Positions 50,909 through 62,100 of a stretch of 64,000 nucleotides of DNA are shown piece by piece. Position 1 is the stretch's first letter. The number at the start of each line of letters is the position of its first letter. Location of the stretch: positions 868,001 through 932,000 of the forward strand of contig NZ_CP072829.1 in assembly GCF_017945865.1 (NCBI RefSeq), given 5' to 3'. The translations under genes and the position numbers were made by a program. The notes below the pieces were generated by a model. It was not told the DNA's origin and did not search any database. It saw only the letters and a program-made list of their open reading frames with translations. This DNA is from Xiamenia xianingshaonis. GTDB lineage: Bacteria; Actinomycetota; Coriobacteriia; Coriobacteriales; Eggerthellaceae.

Positions 50909-51329
50909 GTGACGGTTCCTTTCGTTCGACGTCGGATTGCGGCCCGCGCCGCCGCGGCGGCTCGTCGTCGGCGAAGACGCGGGCGAATGCTTTTAGGCGA
51001 GCATGATCGCATATGTCGAAAAAGTCTAACAGCTACAGGGTTTTGTCGATGAAAAAACGTATAACTTTCACTCGGGCGAGCGACGGGCGCGGCACGGCGT
51101 TTCTGCAGGCAGGCGCCGCGTCGTTGCGGCAAACTGGGAAAAGGGCCTGCCCGGGGCGCTCGCGGGCCTTCTGCAGCTCGCCCGCCGCCGTGCCGCGCTT
51201 TCGTGCCGCTTCCGCGCACCTTGCGACGCGCGCGGAAGCGGCCGGCCAAAACGAAAAGACTGCAGAGATTGTGCATCGACGAAAAAGACGGCCCCGGCTG
51301 CTGCGTTTTCGGGTACACTTAGCAGTTGT
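50909..51329. other. Intergenic region between cyclophilin gene and tRNA-Arg
   Basis: 421 bases, no protein-like frame. It should contain the leftward promoter of the cyclophilin gene and the rightward promoter of tRNA-Arg. I see no clear conserved structure. Confidence 0.5.
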
Positions 51330-51405
51330 GCCCTTGTAGCTCAGGGGATAGAGCGTCTGCCTCCGGAGCAGAAAGCCGCAGGTTCGAATCCTGTCAAGGG
51401 CACCA
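51330..51405 (+). tRNA. tRNA-Arg (anticodon CCG)
   Basis: 76 nt with acceptor GCCCTTG/CAAGGGC, D arm GCTC-AGGGGATA-GAGC, anticodon loop CTCCGGA (anticodon CCG, codon CGG), T loop GGTTCGAATCC and encoded CCA. Confidence 0.95.
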
Positions 51406-51483
51406 GCGAACGTATAGGGCACCGCTTGACCTTGTGTCGGGCGGTGCTTGTCATATGGCGGCGGTTTTGCAGGAAGAGGGCGA

Positions 51484-52866
51484 ATGGAAGAGACGCTGCG
51501 CATCGAGCGGATGGGGTACGAAGAAGCGGCGGTGGCGCACCTGGCCAGCGGAAAGACTGTGTTCGTGGAAGGAGCCTGCCCGGGCGACGTCGGAGCGGTG
51601 GCGGTGCTTGAAGAGAAGGCGTCGTTCGCGACGGCGCGCCTGCTCTCCCTCGACGAGGCGTCGCCCGTCCGCGTCGACCAGCCGTGCCCGTACGGGGTCT
51701 GCCTTGTCGGGGATCCGGCGCGCCTGCGCTGCGGGGGGTGCCCGTGGCAGCGGCTCGACTATGCGGCCCAGCTTGCGGCGAAGCGGGAAAACGTCGTGGC
51801 GCGGCTCGTGCGCTCGGCGCATTGGGACGCCGCGCGCGCCCAGGCCGTCATGGGGGAAGCGGTCGGCAGCAAGCGCGAATGGGGGTACCGCAACAAGGTG
51901 GAGCTGGCGGCGGCGAAAGACGCCCGAGGCTTTTTCGACCTGGGGTTTTACGCCGCGAACAGCCATGACGTCGTGGCGGTCGACGCCTGCCGGGCAGCCG
52001 TTCGCGGCGCCGAGCGCGCGCCGCGGGCCATGCGCGGGGCCCTTCGCTACCTGCAAAACAGCGGAGACTTGGATATTTTCCGCGTCGGCGTGCGGCACAG
52101 CCTGCGCACGCGCTCGACCGAGATCGCGCTGTGGACCCGCCCGGGCGCGTTTCCCCGCGCCGCGGTCGCCAAGACCCTCGGCAGCGCCCTCAAGGCGACG
52201 AGCATCGTGCGCGTTTTGGCCGAGCCGGGCAAGGAGCGCAAGATCAAGGGCCTGGAAGTGCTGGCGGGGGCGGGGCACTGGGAAGAGGAGGTCGCCGGCG
52301 TCCGCTTCATGGTCAGCGCCCCGTCGTTTTTCCAGGTGAACACCGCGCAGGCCGAAACGCTCGTGCGGCTGGTCGTCGAAGGGCTCGGCGGGCGCGTCGG
52401 CGAGGACGGGTTCGCGGGGCTTGACGGCGCGTACGTGGCCGACCTGTACGCCGGCTGCGGCACGTTCTCCGTTCCGCTTGCGCTAGCCGGGGCCGACGTG
52501 GTCGCCGTGGAATCGGCCGGGTCTTCCGTGCGCGACCTGCGGCGCAACGCCGACGCGAACGGGGCGGACGTCGACGTGGTCGGCGGGGACGCCGGGCGCG
52601 AGCTGCCCGATTTGGGACGCCTTGACGCGCTGGTGGTTGACCCGCCGCGTTCGGGTCTGGGCGAGGGCGTGGTGGAAAGCATCGCCGCCGCCGCGCCCGA
52701 GCGGGTGGCATATGTCAGCTGCAACCCGGCCACCTGGGCCCGCGACGTCGTGCGCTTCGAGGACGCGGGCTACCGTCTCGACGCCGCCCGTCCGGTCGAC
52801 CTGTTCCCCCAGACCTACCACGTCGAGGTCGCGAGCACGTTCGTGCGGCAGGAGGGTCGCCTGTGA
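51484..52866 (+). CDS. rlmD: 23S rRNA (uracil-5-)-methyltransferase RlmD/RumA family
   Basis: 460 residues from ATG 51484 (GGAAG region upstream weak). N-terminal TRAM-like barrel (MEETLRIERMGYEEAAVAHLASGKTVFVEG), a Cys cluster for 4Fe-4S (CPYGVCLVGDPARLRCGGCPW), SAM motif VADLYAGCGTFSVPLA, VVDPPRSGLG and the nucleophile in SCNPATWARDV. Methylates U of 23S rRNA at C5; whether it acts at U1939 or another site cannot be said from sequence. Confidence 0.9.
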   Translation: MEETLRIERMGYEEAAVAHLASGKTVFVEGACPGDVGAVAVLEEKASFATARLLSLDEASPVRVDQPCPYGVCLVGDPARLRCGGCPWQRLDYAAQLAAKRENVVARLVRSAHWDAARAQAVMGEAVGSKREWGYRNKVELAAAKDARGFFDLGFYAANSHDVVAVDACRAAVRGAERAPRAMRGALRYLQNSGDLDIFRVGVRHSLRTRSTEIALWTRPGAFPRAAVAKTLGSALKATSIVRVLAEPGKERKIKGLEVLAGAGHWEEEVAGVRFMVSAPSFFQVNTAQAETLVRLVVEGLGGRVGEDGFAGLDGAYVADLYAGCGTFSVPLALAGADVVAVESAGSSVRDLRRNADANGADVDVVGGDAGRELPDLGRLDALVVDPPRSGLGEGVVESIAAAAPERVAYVSCNPATWARDVVRFEDAGYRLDAARPVDLFPQTYHVEVASTFVRQEGRL

Positions 52867-53276
52867 AGCGCCTGATCGCGCAGTTCCTCAAGTTCGGCGT
52901 CGTGGGCGTTCTCGCCTTCGTCGTCGACTTCGGGCTGCTCTTCGTGCTCACGAGCGGGCTGGGCGTCAACTACCTCGTCAGCGCCACGGCGTCGTTCTCG
53001 GCTTCGGTCGTCTTCAACTACGCGGCTTCGATGCGCTACGTCTTCACGCACCGCGAAGACCTCTCGAGGCGTCGCGAGTTCGTCGTGTTCGTGGCGCTGT
53101 CCGTCGTCGGCCTTGTCATCAACAACGCGACGATGGCGCTGTTCGTGGAGGTGTTCGCCGTCAACTACCTGGTCGCGAAGGTGGTCGCGACGGCGATCGT
53201 CATCCTGTGGAACTTCTTCTCGCGCAAAAAATGGCTCGACGGCGGCGCGGAGGGCGCGGGCGCAGACGTCGGGTAG
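52863..53276 (+). CDS. GtrA family membrane protein
   Basis: 137 residues from GTG 52863, which overlaps the stop of rlmD (GTGA). Four membrane segments: 8-30 (FLKFGVVGVLAFVVDFGLLFVL), 35-55, 75-95 and 100-120; C-terminal RKKW motif after WNFFS is typical. GtrA proteins help flip or move lipid-linked sugars for cell-surface glycans. The overlap with an rRNA methyltransferase gene is probably a packing effect rather than a functional link. Confidence 0.88.
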   Translation: MKRLIAQFLKFGVVGVLAFVVDFGLLFVLTSGLGVNYLVSATASFSASVVFNYAASMRYVFTHREDLSRRREFVVFVALSVVGLVINNATMALFVEVFAVNYLVAKVVATAIVILWNFFSRKKWLDGGAEGAGADVG

Positions 53277-53360
53277 CGCGTCCGCGCGTCGCCTGCGGCC
53301 CGAAAACGCCGCTCGACCGGTGCGTTTGTGGAGATAATGACGCCGTTCGTCCGCCTTGGC

Positions 53361-53389
53361 TTGGCTCGCGCGCGTTGCTGTGATATAAA
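53361..53389 (+). promoter_or_regulatory. Promoter of the rimP-ribF operon
   Basis: TTGGCT (53361-53366) and TATAAA (53384-53389), 17 bases apart, with TG just upstream of the -10. The start of transcription would be near 53396, about 150 bases before rimP. Confidence 0.6.
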
Positions 53390-53413
53390 GATATGGCATG
53401 CCTGCGTGCATGT

Positions 53414-53434
53414 TGTTCGGCTTTTGGCCGAACA
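53414..53434 (+). other. Leader hairpin upstream of rimP
   Basis: TGTTCGGC pairs perfectly with GCCGAACA around TTTTG in the 5' leader, ahead of the leader terminator. Confidence 0.55.
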
Positions 53435-53457
53435 GACCATACTTTCGTGACGGAGAG

Positions 53458-53482
53458 AGTGGGTTGACCCCCGCTTTTTTTG
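53458..53482 (+). terminator. Terminator within the rimP leader (attenuator candidate)
   Basis: AGTGGG pairs with CCCGCT (one G-T pair) around TTGACC, followed by seven T. It lies between the operon promoter and rimP, so the operon is only transcribed by readthrough; NusA, encoded in this operon, could act on it. Confidence 0.6.
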
Positions 53483-53548
53483 TTGTATGGAGCAAAACGG
53501 CGCCGCGGCGCCGCGCGAACATGAACGAACATGAAGGAGGTGCCGGAG

Positions 53549-54025
53549 ATGCTGACGGGAAAAGAGCGGTCGCTGCTTGAGGCGCTCGAGCCCAGCGCCG
53601 CTGAAAACGGCGTCGAGATCGTCACCGTTTCGGTCATCGGCTCGAAAAAGGCCCCGACCGTTCGGGTCTATATCGACACGCCCGGGGGCGTGAGCTTTGA
53701 CGAGCTGACGGCCGCGCAGGCGTGGATCGATGAGACCATCGAGGCCATCGACCCGTTTCCCGGCGCCTACACCATCGAGGTGTCCTCGCCCGGCATCGAC
53801 CGGCCGCTGCGAACGCTCGACCACTTCAAGCGCTTCGTCGGCGACACGGCGAAAGTGAAGCTCGTCGGCCCCCTTGACGGCCGCGCTGCCTGGACCGGCG
53901 TCATCGAGGCCGTCGAAGGCGACGTCATCGTGCTGCGCGCCGATGAGGCCGTCGTGCAGATTCCCTTCGCAAACATCAAGGGCGCCAACCTCAAAGGCGT
54001 CGTCGACTTCAGCAAAAAAGACTAG
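53549..54025 (+). CDS. rimP: Ribosome maturation factor RimP
   Basis: 158 residues from ATG 53549, six bases after a near-perfect AAGGAGGTG. RimP pattern VRVYIDTPGGVSFDELTAAQAWI and YTIEVSSPGIDRPL, with the SH3-like C-terminal domain (TAKVKLVGPLDGRAAWTGVIEAVEGDVIVL). Assists 30S maturation. First gene of the translation operon; 37 bases precede nusA. Confidence 0.95.
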   Translation: MLTGKERSLLEALEPSAAENGVEIVTVSVIGSKKAPTVRVYIDTPGGVSFDELTAAQAWIDETIEAIDPFPGAYTIEVSSPGIDRPLRTLDHFKRFVGDTAKVKLVGPLDGRAAWTGVIEAVEGDVIVLRADEAVVQIPFANIKGANLKGVVDFSKKD

Positions 54026-54062
54026 ACCGCGGCATCCGCCCCATTGGAAAGGAACGAAGAAC

Positions 54063-55274
54063 GTGGCTACATCGGAACTGATCGAAGCATTGCAGGCCCT
54101 TGCCCACGAGCGCAAGATCGACGAGTTCTACCTCATCGAGCGCTTGGAGGCGTCGCTGGCCCGCAGCTACCAGCACATCTTGGACCTCGAATGGGACGCG
54201 CGCGTGACCATCGACCGCCTGACGGGAAAGATCTACGTCTACGAGCTCGTGCCGGTGGGCGAGCCTGACGAAGAGACCGGCGAATACGCCGAGTTCGAAG
54301 AGCGCGACGTGACGCCGGACGACGTGAGCCGCATCGCCGCGCAAAACGCCAAGAGCGTCATCGCGTCCATCGTGCGCGAGGCCGGCCGCCAGTCCATCTA
54401 CGAGGAATTCGCCGGGCGCGTGGGAGACCTGGTCACGGGCACGGTGCTGCAGGGCACGCCGGACTTCACCATCATCAAGATTCGCGAAGGCGTGGAGGCG
54501 GAGCTGCCGCACTACGACCTGAAGCGCAGCCCCAACGAGCGCAACGAGCGCCCCTCCGGCGAACACTACCGCCACAACCAGCGGTTGAAGGTCCTCATCG
54601 TGGACGTGCGCGACCCCAATTCCGACGCGCCGAAGATCCGCGGCGAGCAGGCCCGTCCCGCCATCGTGGTCAGCCGCACGCACCCCGACCTCATCCGTCG
54701 CCTGTTCGAGATCGAAGTGCCGGAGATCTACGACGGCCTGGTGGAGATCAAGTCCATCGCGCGAGAGCCCGGCGCCCGCTCGAAGGTGGCCGTCATGTCG
54801 CGCGAGTCCAACCTGGATCCGGTGGGCGCTTGCGTGGGCCCCAAGGGCAGCCGCGTGCGCATGGTCGTCGAAGAGCTGCGCAACGAGCGCGTCGACGTCA
54901 TCCAGTGGGACGAGGACCCGGCGGTCTATGTGGCGAACGCCCTGTCGCCGGCGCGGGTCAACCGCGTGCTCGTCGACGAGGAGAACCACTACGCCACCGT
55001 CGTCGTGCCCGACGACCAGCTCTCCCTCGCCATCGGCAAGGAAGGGCAAAACGCCCGTCTGGCCGCGCGCCTGACCGGCTGGCACATCGACATCAAAAGC
55101 GCCAGCTTCACGGCCGAGCCGCTCGCTCCCTTGGAGAACATGCTTATCGACGAGGATGAGGCCGAGGACGAGGACACGTGCATGTACGTCAGCGAAGACG
55201 GCGTGCGCTGTCGCAACCACGCCCGCCCGGACAGCCAGTTCTGCGGCATCCACGCCTCTTTGGACGAGGAATAG
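54063..55274 (+). CDS. nusA: Transcription termination/antitermination protein NusA
   Basis: 403 residues from GTG 54063. N-terminal polymerase-binding domain (1-120), S1 domain ([20 protein letters not shown]), KH1 ([31 protein letters not shown]) and KH2 ([25 protein letters not shown]). Instead of the acidic repeats of E. coli it ends in a short tail with the spacing C-x9-C-x2-H-x7-C-x2-H (residues about 370-395), which looks like a zinc-binding knuckle. Controls pausing and termination; may act on the rimP leader. Confidence 0.95.
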   Translation: MATSELIEALQALAHERKIDEFYLIERLEASLARSYQHILDLEWDARVTIDRLTGKIYVYELVPVGEPDEETGEYAEFEERDVTPDDVSRIAAQNAKSVIASIVREAGRQSIYEEFAGRVGDLVTGTVLQGTPDFTIIKIREGVEAELPHYDLKRSPNERNERPSGEHYRHNQRLKVLIVDVRDPNSDAPKIRGEQARPAIVVSRTHPDLIRRLFEIEVPEIYDGLVEIKSIAREPGARSKVAVMSRESNLDPVGACVGPKGSRVRMVVEELRNERVDVIQWDEDPAVYVANALSPARVNRVLVDEENHYATVVVPDDQLSLAIGKEGQNARLAARLTGWHIDIKSASFTAEPLAPLENMLIDEDEAEDEDTCMYVSEDGVRCRNHARPDSQFCGIHASLDEE

Positions 55275-55301
55275 CAGCAGGTGGGGGAGCAGGGGACATC
55301 C

Positions 55302-55579
55302 ATGCGCGAGCGCCGTTGCATCGGTTGCGGGAAGACGGTCGGCAAGGCCTGTCTCGTCCGCATCGTGCGCCGTCCGGACGGCATGGCGGCGTTCGACCCG
55401 ACGGGCCGTGCGCCCGGACGGGGCGCCTACGTGTGCTCCCAAGCATGTCTGGCAGAGGCTGTCAAGAAAAACAAGCTCGCCCGAGCGCTCAAAGTGACGC
55501 TCGGCAGCGATGAAATGGAAAGAATCGCCGTCGACGTCGCATCAGCGCTGGCTGTGCGGGAAGGTAAAGGAGTGGTGTA

Positions 55580-55580
<1 letters not shown>
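55302..55580 (+). CDS. ylxR: YlxR/RnpM family RNA-binding protein
   Basis: 92 residues from ATG 55302 (AGGGG upstream; GTG 55281 is an alternative). Signature [24 protein letters not shown] and [30 protein letters not shown] with four Cys. In Bacillus the homologue binds RNase P RNA. It always lies between nusA and infB, as here. Confidence 0.93.
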
Positions 55581-58330
<2,750 letters not shown>

Positions 58331-58353
58331 CCGCGCTTCGAAGGCGCGATGCA

Positions 58354-58387
58354 GGGCCGGCCGCCGAACCCGTGGCCGGCCCTTTTG
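58354..58387 (+). terminator. Terminator after infB
   Basis: GGGCCGGCC (58354-58362) pairs with GGCCGGCCC (58374-58382), followed by TTTTG. rbfA downstream then needs partial readthrough or its own promoter. Confidence 0.75.
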
Positions 58388-58571
58388 CGCATCAAGGGCC
58401 GAATTCGCAGGCCGGCCGGGCGTTCGGGGCGCGACGGCGCCGCCGCGTTTGGCGTCCCGACAACGTGTCGGTTACCGTTGCCGGCCCGTGTGGCAGAGGC
58501 GGCGGCGCTTGGCTACCATGAAAGAGACGCCGCTTGGACGGCGCGATATGCCTCACGAAAAGGAGTGAACC

Positions 58572-58964
58572 ATGAAACAGAGTGCTGCGAACCGCAAGGT
58601 CAATGAGCATGCCCGCGAGGTAATCGCCCACATCCTGCTGTTCGAGATCTCCGATCCGCGTCTGCAGCTGGTCACCGTCACCGGCTGCGAGGTCAGCTAC
58701 GACCGCAGCTACTGCAACGTGTTCTACACGACCGAGCCGGAGCGCTACGAGGAAGCGGCGGCGGCCTTCAAGAAGGCTGCAGGAGCCATCCGCTCGCTCA
58801 TGGCCAAGGAGCTGTCGTGGCGCGTGGCGCCCGAGCTGCGCTTTTTGCTCGATGAAAGCGTCGACAACGCCGAGCGCATCGCCGAAGCGCTGCAGAAGGG
58901 CAAGCCGGTCCACGAGGCCGACAAGCCCGAGGACGAAGACGCGCCGGCCGAGGACGAACGATAG
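58572..58964 (+). CDS. rbfA: Ribosome-binding factor A
   Basis: 130 residues. KH-type fold: NRKVNEHAREVIAHILLFEISDPRLQLVTVTGCEVSYDRSYCNVFYT and SLMAKELSWRVAPELRFLLDESVDNAERI are the family core, followed by a disordered acidic tail. Needed for 16S 5' end maturation in the cold. AAAAGGAG ribosome site upstream. Confidence 0.95.
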   Translation: MKQSAANRKVNEHAREVIAHILLFEISDPRLQLVTVTGCEVSYDRSYCNVFYTTEPERYEEAAAAFKKAAGAIRSLMAKELSWRVAPELRFLLDESVDNAERIAEALQKGKPVHEADKPEDEDAPAEDER

Positions 58965-59089
58965 GGAAGCGCTGGCGAAAGCCGGCTCGCCCCGCCAAAC
59001 GTGGAGCCTCCTTGCGCATTCGACGCATACCGGCGCACTCTGTGCTTTAATAGGCAGGTTGCGAACATCGATTCCAAGGAGGCTCGCGC

Positions 59090-60085
59090 ATGGCGACGAC
59101 ACCTCAAACCAATACCGACCTGGCGGCAATGGCCCAGGCGCTGCTTGTGTGCGACGACGTGGTGATTTGCGGGCACGTAAGCCCCGACGGCGACTGCCTG
59201 GGTTCGCAGCTGGCGCTTGCTGCGGCGCTGCGGCAAGCGGGCAAGCGCGTTTCGTGCGTGCTTGCAAAAGATGACCCGGTTGATCGTAATTTGTTGTTTC
59301 TGCCGGGCATCGAAGACCTGGTGCCTGCAGCGGACTTCGACGGCGCCGTTTTCGCTTTTGTCGGGGTGGACGTGCCCACGCGCGAGCGCATCGGCCAAGC
59401 GGCGTGCGGGCTGCTCGACCGTGCGGACGTTTCTTTCACCCTCGACCATCATGCCGCGGACGAGCCCATGGCCGATTTCGTCTACGTCGACCCGGACGCG
59501 GCGTCCACGACGACGCTCGTGTGGAAGCTCGCCGATCTTTTGGGCGCCCGGCGCGCCGGAGACGTCGCGTTGTGCTGCTACACGGGTCTGGTGACCGACA
59601 CGGGCCGCTTTCAATACCAGAACACGAACGTCGACGCCTTCGTCTGCGCCAAAGAAATGGTGGAGGCGGGCCTTGACGCGTCGGTGGTGTCGCGCGAGGT
59701 GTTCCAGAACCGGTCGCTGCCGTCGCTGCGGCTCGAGGCACTCGCGATCGAGCGCATGCGGCTGCAAAACGACGGGCAGATGGTGACAAGCTGGCTGACG
59801 TTGGACGATTTCGCCCGCGAAGGCGCCATCAAGGCCGATGCCGAGCCGCTCATCGACGCGCTGCGGGCCATCAGTGGCGTGCGCGTCGCCTGCCTGCTGC
59901 GCGAACAGGAAGACTGCGTGCGCGGAAGCATCCGGGCCAAGGACGACACCGACGTGGCTGCGGTGGCGCGGCGTCTTGGCGGCGGCGGGCACAAGGCGGC
60001 CGCCGGCTTCACGCTGCAGATGCCCTTGGAAGACGCCATGGCGCTCGTCGAAAAGGCGCTGGCCGAGGCGGTGTCGGGCGAGTGA
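59090..60085 (+). CDS. nrnA: Bifunctional oligoribonuclease/PAP phosphatase NrnA (DHH/DHHA1)
   Basis: 331 residues. DHH phosphoesterase domain: ICGHVSPDGDCLGSQLAL (about 20-40), FAFVGVDVPT, LDHHAADEP (the DHH motif) and a DHHA1 domain with GGGGHKAAAGF near residue 306. Degrades nano-RNA and pAp. Typically in the rbfA-nrnA-truB order, as here. Confidence 0.93.
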   Translation: MATTPQTNTDLAAMAQALLVCDDVVICGHVSPDGDCLGSQLALAAALRQAGKRVSCVLAKDDPVDRNLLFLPGIEDLVPAADFDGAVFAFVGVDVPTRERIGQAACGLLDRADVSFTLDHHAADEPMADFVYVDPDAASTTTLVWKLADLLGARRAGDVALCCYTGLVTDTGRFQYQNTNVDAFVCAKEMVEAGLDASVVSREVFQNRSLPSLRLEALAIERMRLQNDGQMVTSWLTLDDFAREGAIKADAEPLIDALRAISGVRVACLLREQEDCVRGSIRAKDDTDVAAVARRLGGGGHKAAAGFTLQMPLEDAMALVEKALAEAVSGE

Positions 60086-61098
60086 AGCGCGGGGAATCGG
60101 GCCTGTCGCTGGTCGTGGGCGTGAACAAGCCGGTCGGCATGACGTCGCACGACGTGGTGAACCGGTGCCGGCGCATCTTCGGCGAGCGGCGCGTGGGCCA
60201 TGCCGGCACCCTCGACCCGGCGGCTTCGGGCGTCCTTCCCGTGTGCGTTGGGCCGGCAACGCGGCTCGATCCGTATCTGACCGGGCACGACAAGGCCTAC
60301 CGGGCCACTGTGGCGTTCGGGGCGTCCACCGACACCGACGACGCGCAAGGGGCCGTGGTGAAGGAGAGCGACGTGCCTGCCGAGGCATGGAGCGAGCGGT
60401 TCGCCAGAGGGGTGCTCAACGAGTTCGTGGGCGCGTCCAACCAGCTGCCGCCGGCCTATTCGGCCATCAAGGTGGGCGGGAAGAAGGCGTGCGACGCGGC
60501 GCGCGCCGGCGTCGTCATCGACCTGGCGCCGCGGCCGATCGTGGTGTACGCCGCCGAGCTTCTGGCCGTGCGCGAGGTCGCCTTCCAAGGGCGCACGCTT
60601 CTGGCCTGGGACGTTGCCTTCGAGGTGTCGAAGGGCACCTACATCCGCTCGCTTGCCCGCGACATCGGCATCGCCGTCGGGTGCGCCTCGACGCTTGCGG
60701 GGCTTGAGCGGACGCGCGTCGGCGCGCTGGGGCTCGAAAACTGCGTGACGCTGGAAGCGCTTGAAGAGGCGGGCGTGCGGGCCGCGCTCGATCCGGTCGA
60801 CCTTCTGGGCTTTCGTCTGCTGTTCGCGCGGGACGACGCGGCCCGTCGCATCGGCAACGGAGGTGCACTCGACCCGCGCGGCCTCGAGCTGTTCTGCCCG
60901 CCCGACCGCGGCTTCGACGAGATGTGCGCCTGCACCTCGGGCATCGCGCCAAGCTGCAAGCCGCTTGAAGACGGCGAGCGCATAAGCGTCGTCGAAAGCA
61001 ACAAGCTTGCGGCAATTTACGCCTATGACCAGGAAAAAGGCCGCTTGAAGGCCGATTGCGTCTTCCGGACGGGAGTGATCCGTGGCTGCTATCTATAA
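60082..61098 (+). CDS. truB: tRNA pseudouridine(55) synthase TruB
   Basis: 338 residues, start GTG 60082 overlapping the nrnA stop. Catalytic Asp in HAGTLDPAASGVLPVCVG (about 47), NKPVGMTSHDVV at the N-terminus, FEVSKGTYIRSLARDIG. C-terminal PUA-like region. Makes pseudouridine 55 in the T loop of tRNAs. Overlaps ribF by 17 bases. Confidence 0.95.
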   Translation: MKRGESGLSLVVGVNKPVGMTSHDVVNRCRRIFGERRVGHAGTLDPAASGVLPVCVGPATRLDPYLTGHDKAYRATVAFGASTDTDDAQGAVVKESDVPAEAWSERFARGVLNEFVGASNQLPPAYSAIKVGGKKACDAARAGVVIDLAPRPIVVYAAELLAVREVAFQGRTLLAWDVAFEVSKGTYIRSLARDIGIAVGCASTLAGLERTRVGALGLENCVTLEALEEAGVRAALDPVDLLGFRLLFARDDAARRIGNGGALDPRGLELFCPPDRGFDEMCACTSGIAPSCKPLEDGERISVVESNKLAAIYAYDQEKGRLKADCVFRTGVIRGCYL

Positions 61099-62005
61099 GG
61101 TCGGCGACGACTTCGACGAAAGCGTCTTTGCGGGGGCGTCGTGCGCGCTCGGCGTGTTCGACGGCGTGCACGAGGGCCATCGCTACCTGCTTGCCAGCGC
61201 CTGCGACACGGCGCGGCGCTCTGGGGGCGCGAGCGTTGCGCTCACGTTCGACATCGATCCTGACGAGCTGTTTCGTCCCGACGGCTTGAAAAAGCTCATG
61301 ACCAACGACGAGCGCGTCGCCATGCTGGCGGCGACCGACGTGGACGCGGTGGTCGTGCTGCCGTTCACGCGTGAGTTCGCCGCGTTGTCGCCCGAAGCGT
61401 TTTTGACCCAGACCTTTGGCGCAGCGGCGCCGGCATATCTGCACGTGGGGCGCGATTTCAGGTTCGGGGCGCGGGCGGCCGGCTCCGTCGAGACGCTTGA
61501 AGCGTGGGGGAGCGCCGGCGGCACGGTCGTCTGCGCCCATTCGCTCGTGAGCGAGGACGGCGAGCCGGTGTCGGCGACGCGCATCCGGCGCCTTTTGGCG
61601 CGCGGGGCCGTCGAAGGGGCGAATCGGCTGCTCACGCGCCCGTATTTCCAGAGCGGCGTCGTGTGCGCGGGGCGCGGCGAAGGGGCCGACATGGGCTTTG
61701 CCACGGCGAACCTCGCGGTGCCGGACGTGCTGCGCGCGCTCGGCGACGGGGTGTATGCGGCCTATGCGGTCGTGGACGGCGTGCGGTTCAAGGCGGCCGT
61801 GAACGTCGGCGTCGCGGCCACGTTCGCCGACCGCGCGACGGCGACCTGCGAAGCGCACATCCTCGACTTCGACGGCGATTTGTACGGCAAGCCGATCATC
61901 GTCGAGTTCGTCGCATGGCTGCGGGCGATGCGCAAGTTCGACAACGTGGACGAGCTCATCGCCACCGTCAAGGGCAACATCGACTGGGTGCGCGAAAACC
62001 TGTAG
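61082..62005 (+). CDS. ribF: Bifunctional riboflavin kinase/FAD synthetase
   Basis: 307 residues from GTG 61082. FAD synthetase part: CALGVFDGVHEGHRYLL (HxGH), GRDFRFGARAAG and SATRIRRLLARGAVEGANRLL. Kinase part: GADMGFATANLAVPD, PADGVYAAY-like DGVYAAYAVVDG and the C-terminal RAMRKFDNVDELI. Makes FMN and FAD from riboflavin; useful for the flavoenzymes nearby. Last gene of the operon. Confidence 0.95.
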   Translation: MAAIYKVGDDFDESVFAGASCALGVFDGVHEGHRYLLASACDTARRSGGASVALTFDIDPDELFRPDGLKKLMTNDERVAMLAATDVDAVVVLPFTREFAALSPEAFLTQTFGAAAPAYLHVGRDFRFGARAAGSVETLEAWGSAGGTVVCAHSLVSEDGEPVSATRIRRLLARGAVEGANRLLTRPYFQSGVVCAGRGEGADMGFATANLAVPDVLRALGDGVYAAYAVVDGVRFKAAVNVGVAATFADRATATCEAHILDFDGDLYGKPIIVEFVAWLRAMRKFDNVDELIATVKGNIDWVRENL

Positions 62006-62100
62006 AGCCGGGACGTCCAGCCGCCGCAGGCTGCAAGGCGACGCGGCTCCAGGCTGGGAAAGCACTGACCAATTCCACAGCCCTGCCCAGGCGGGCCGGC

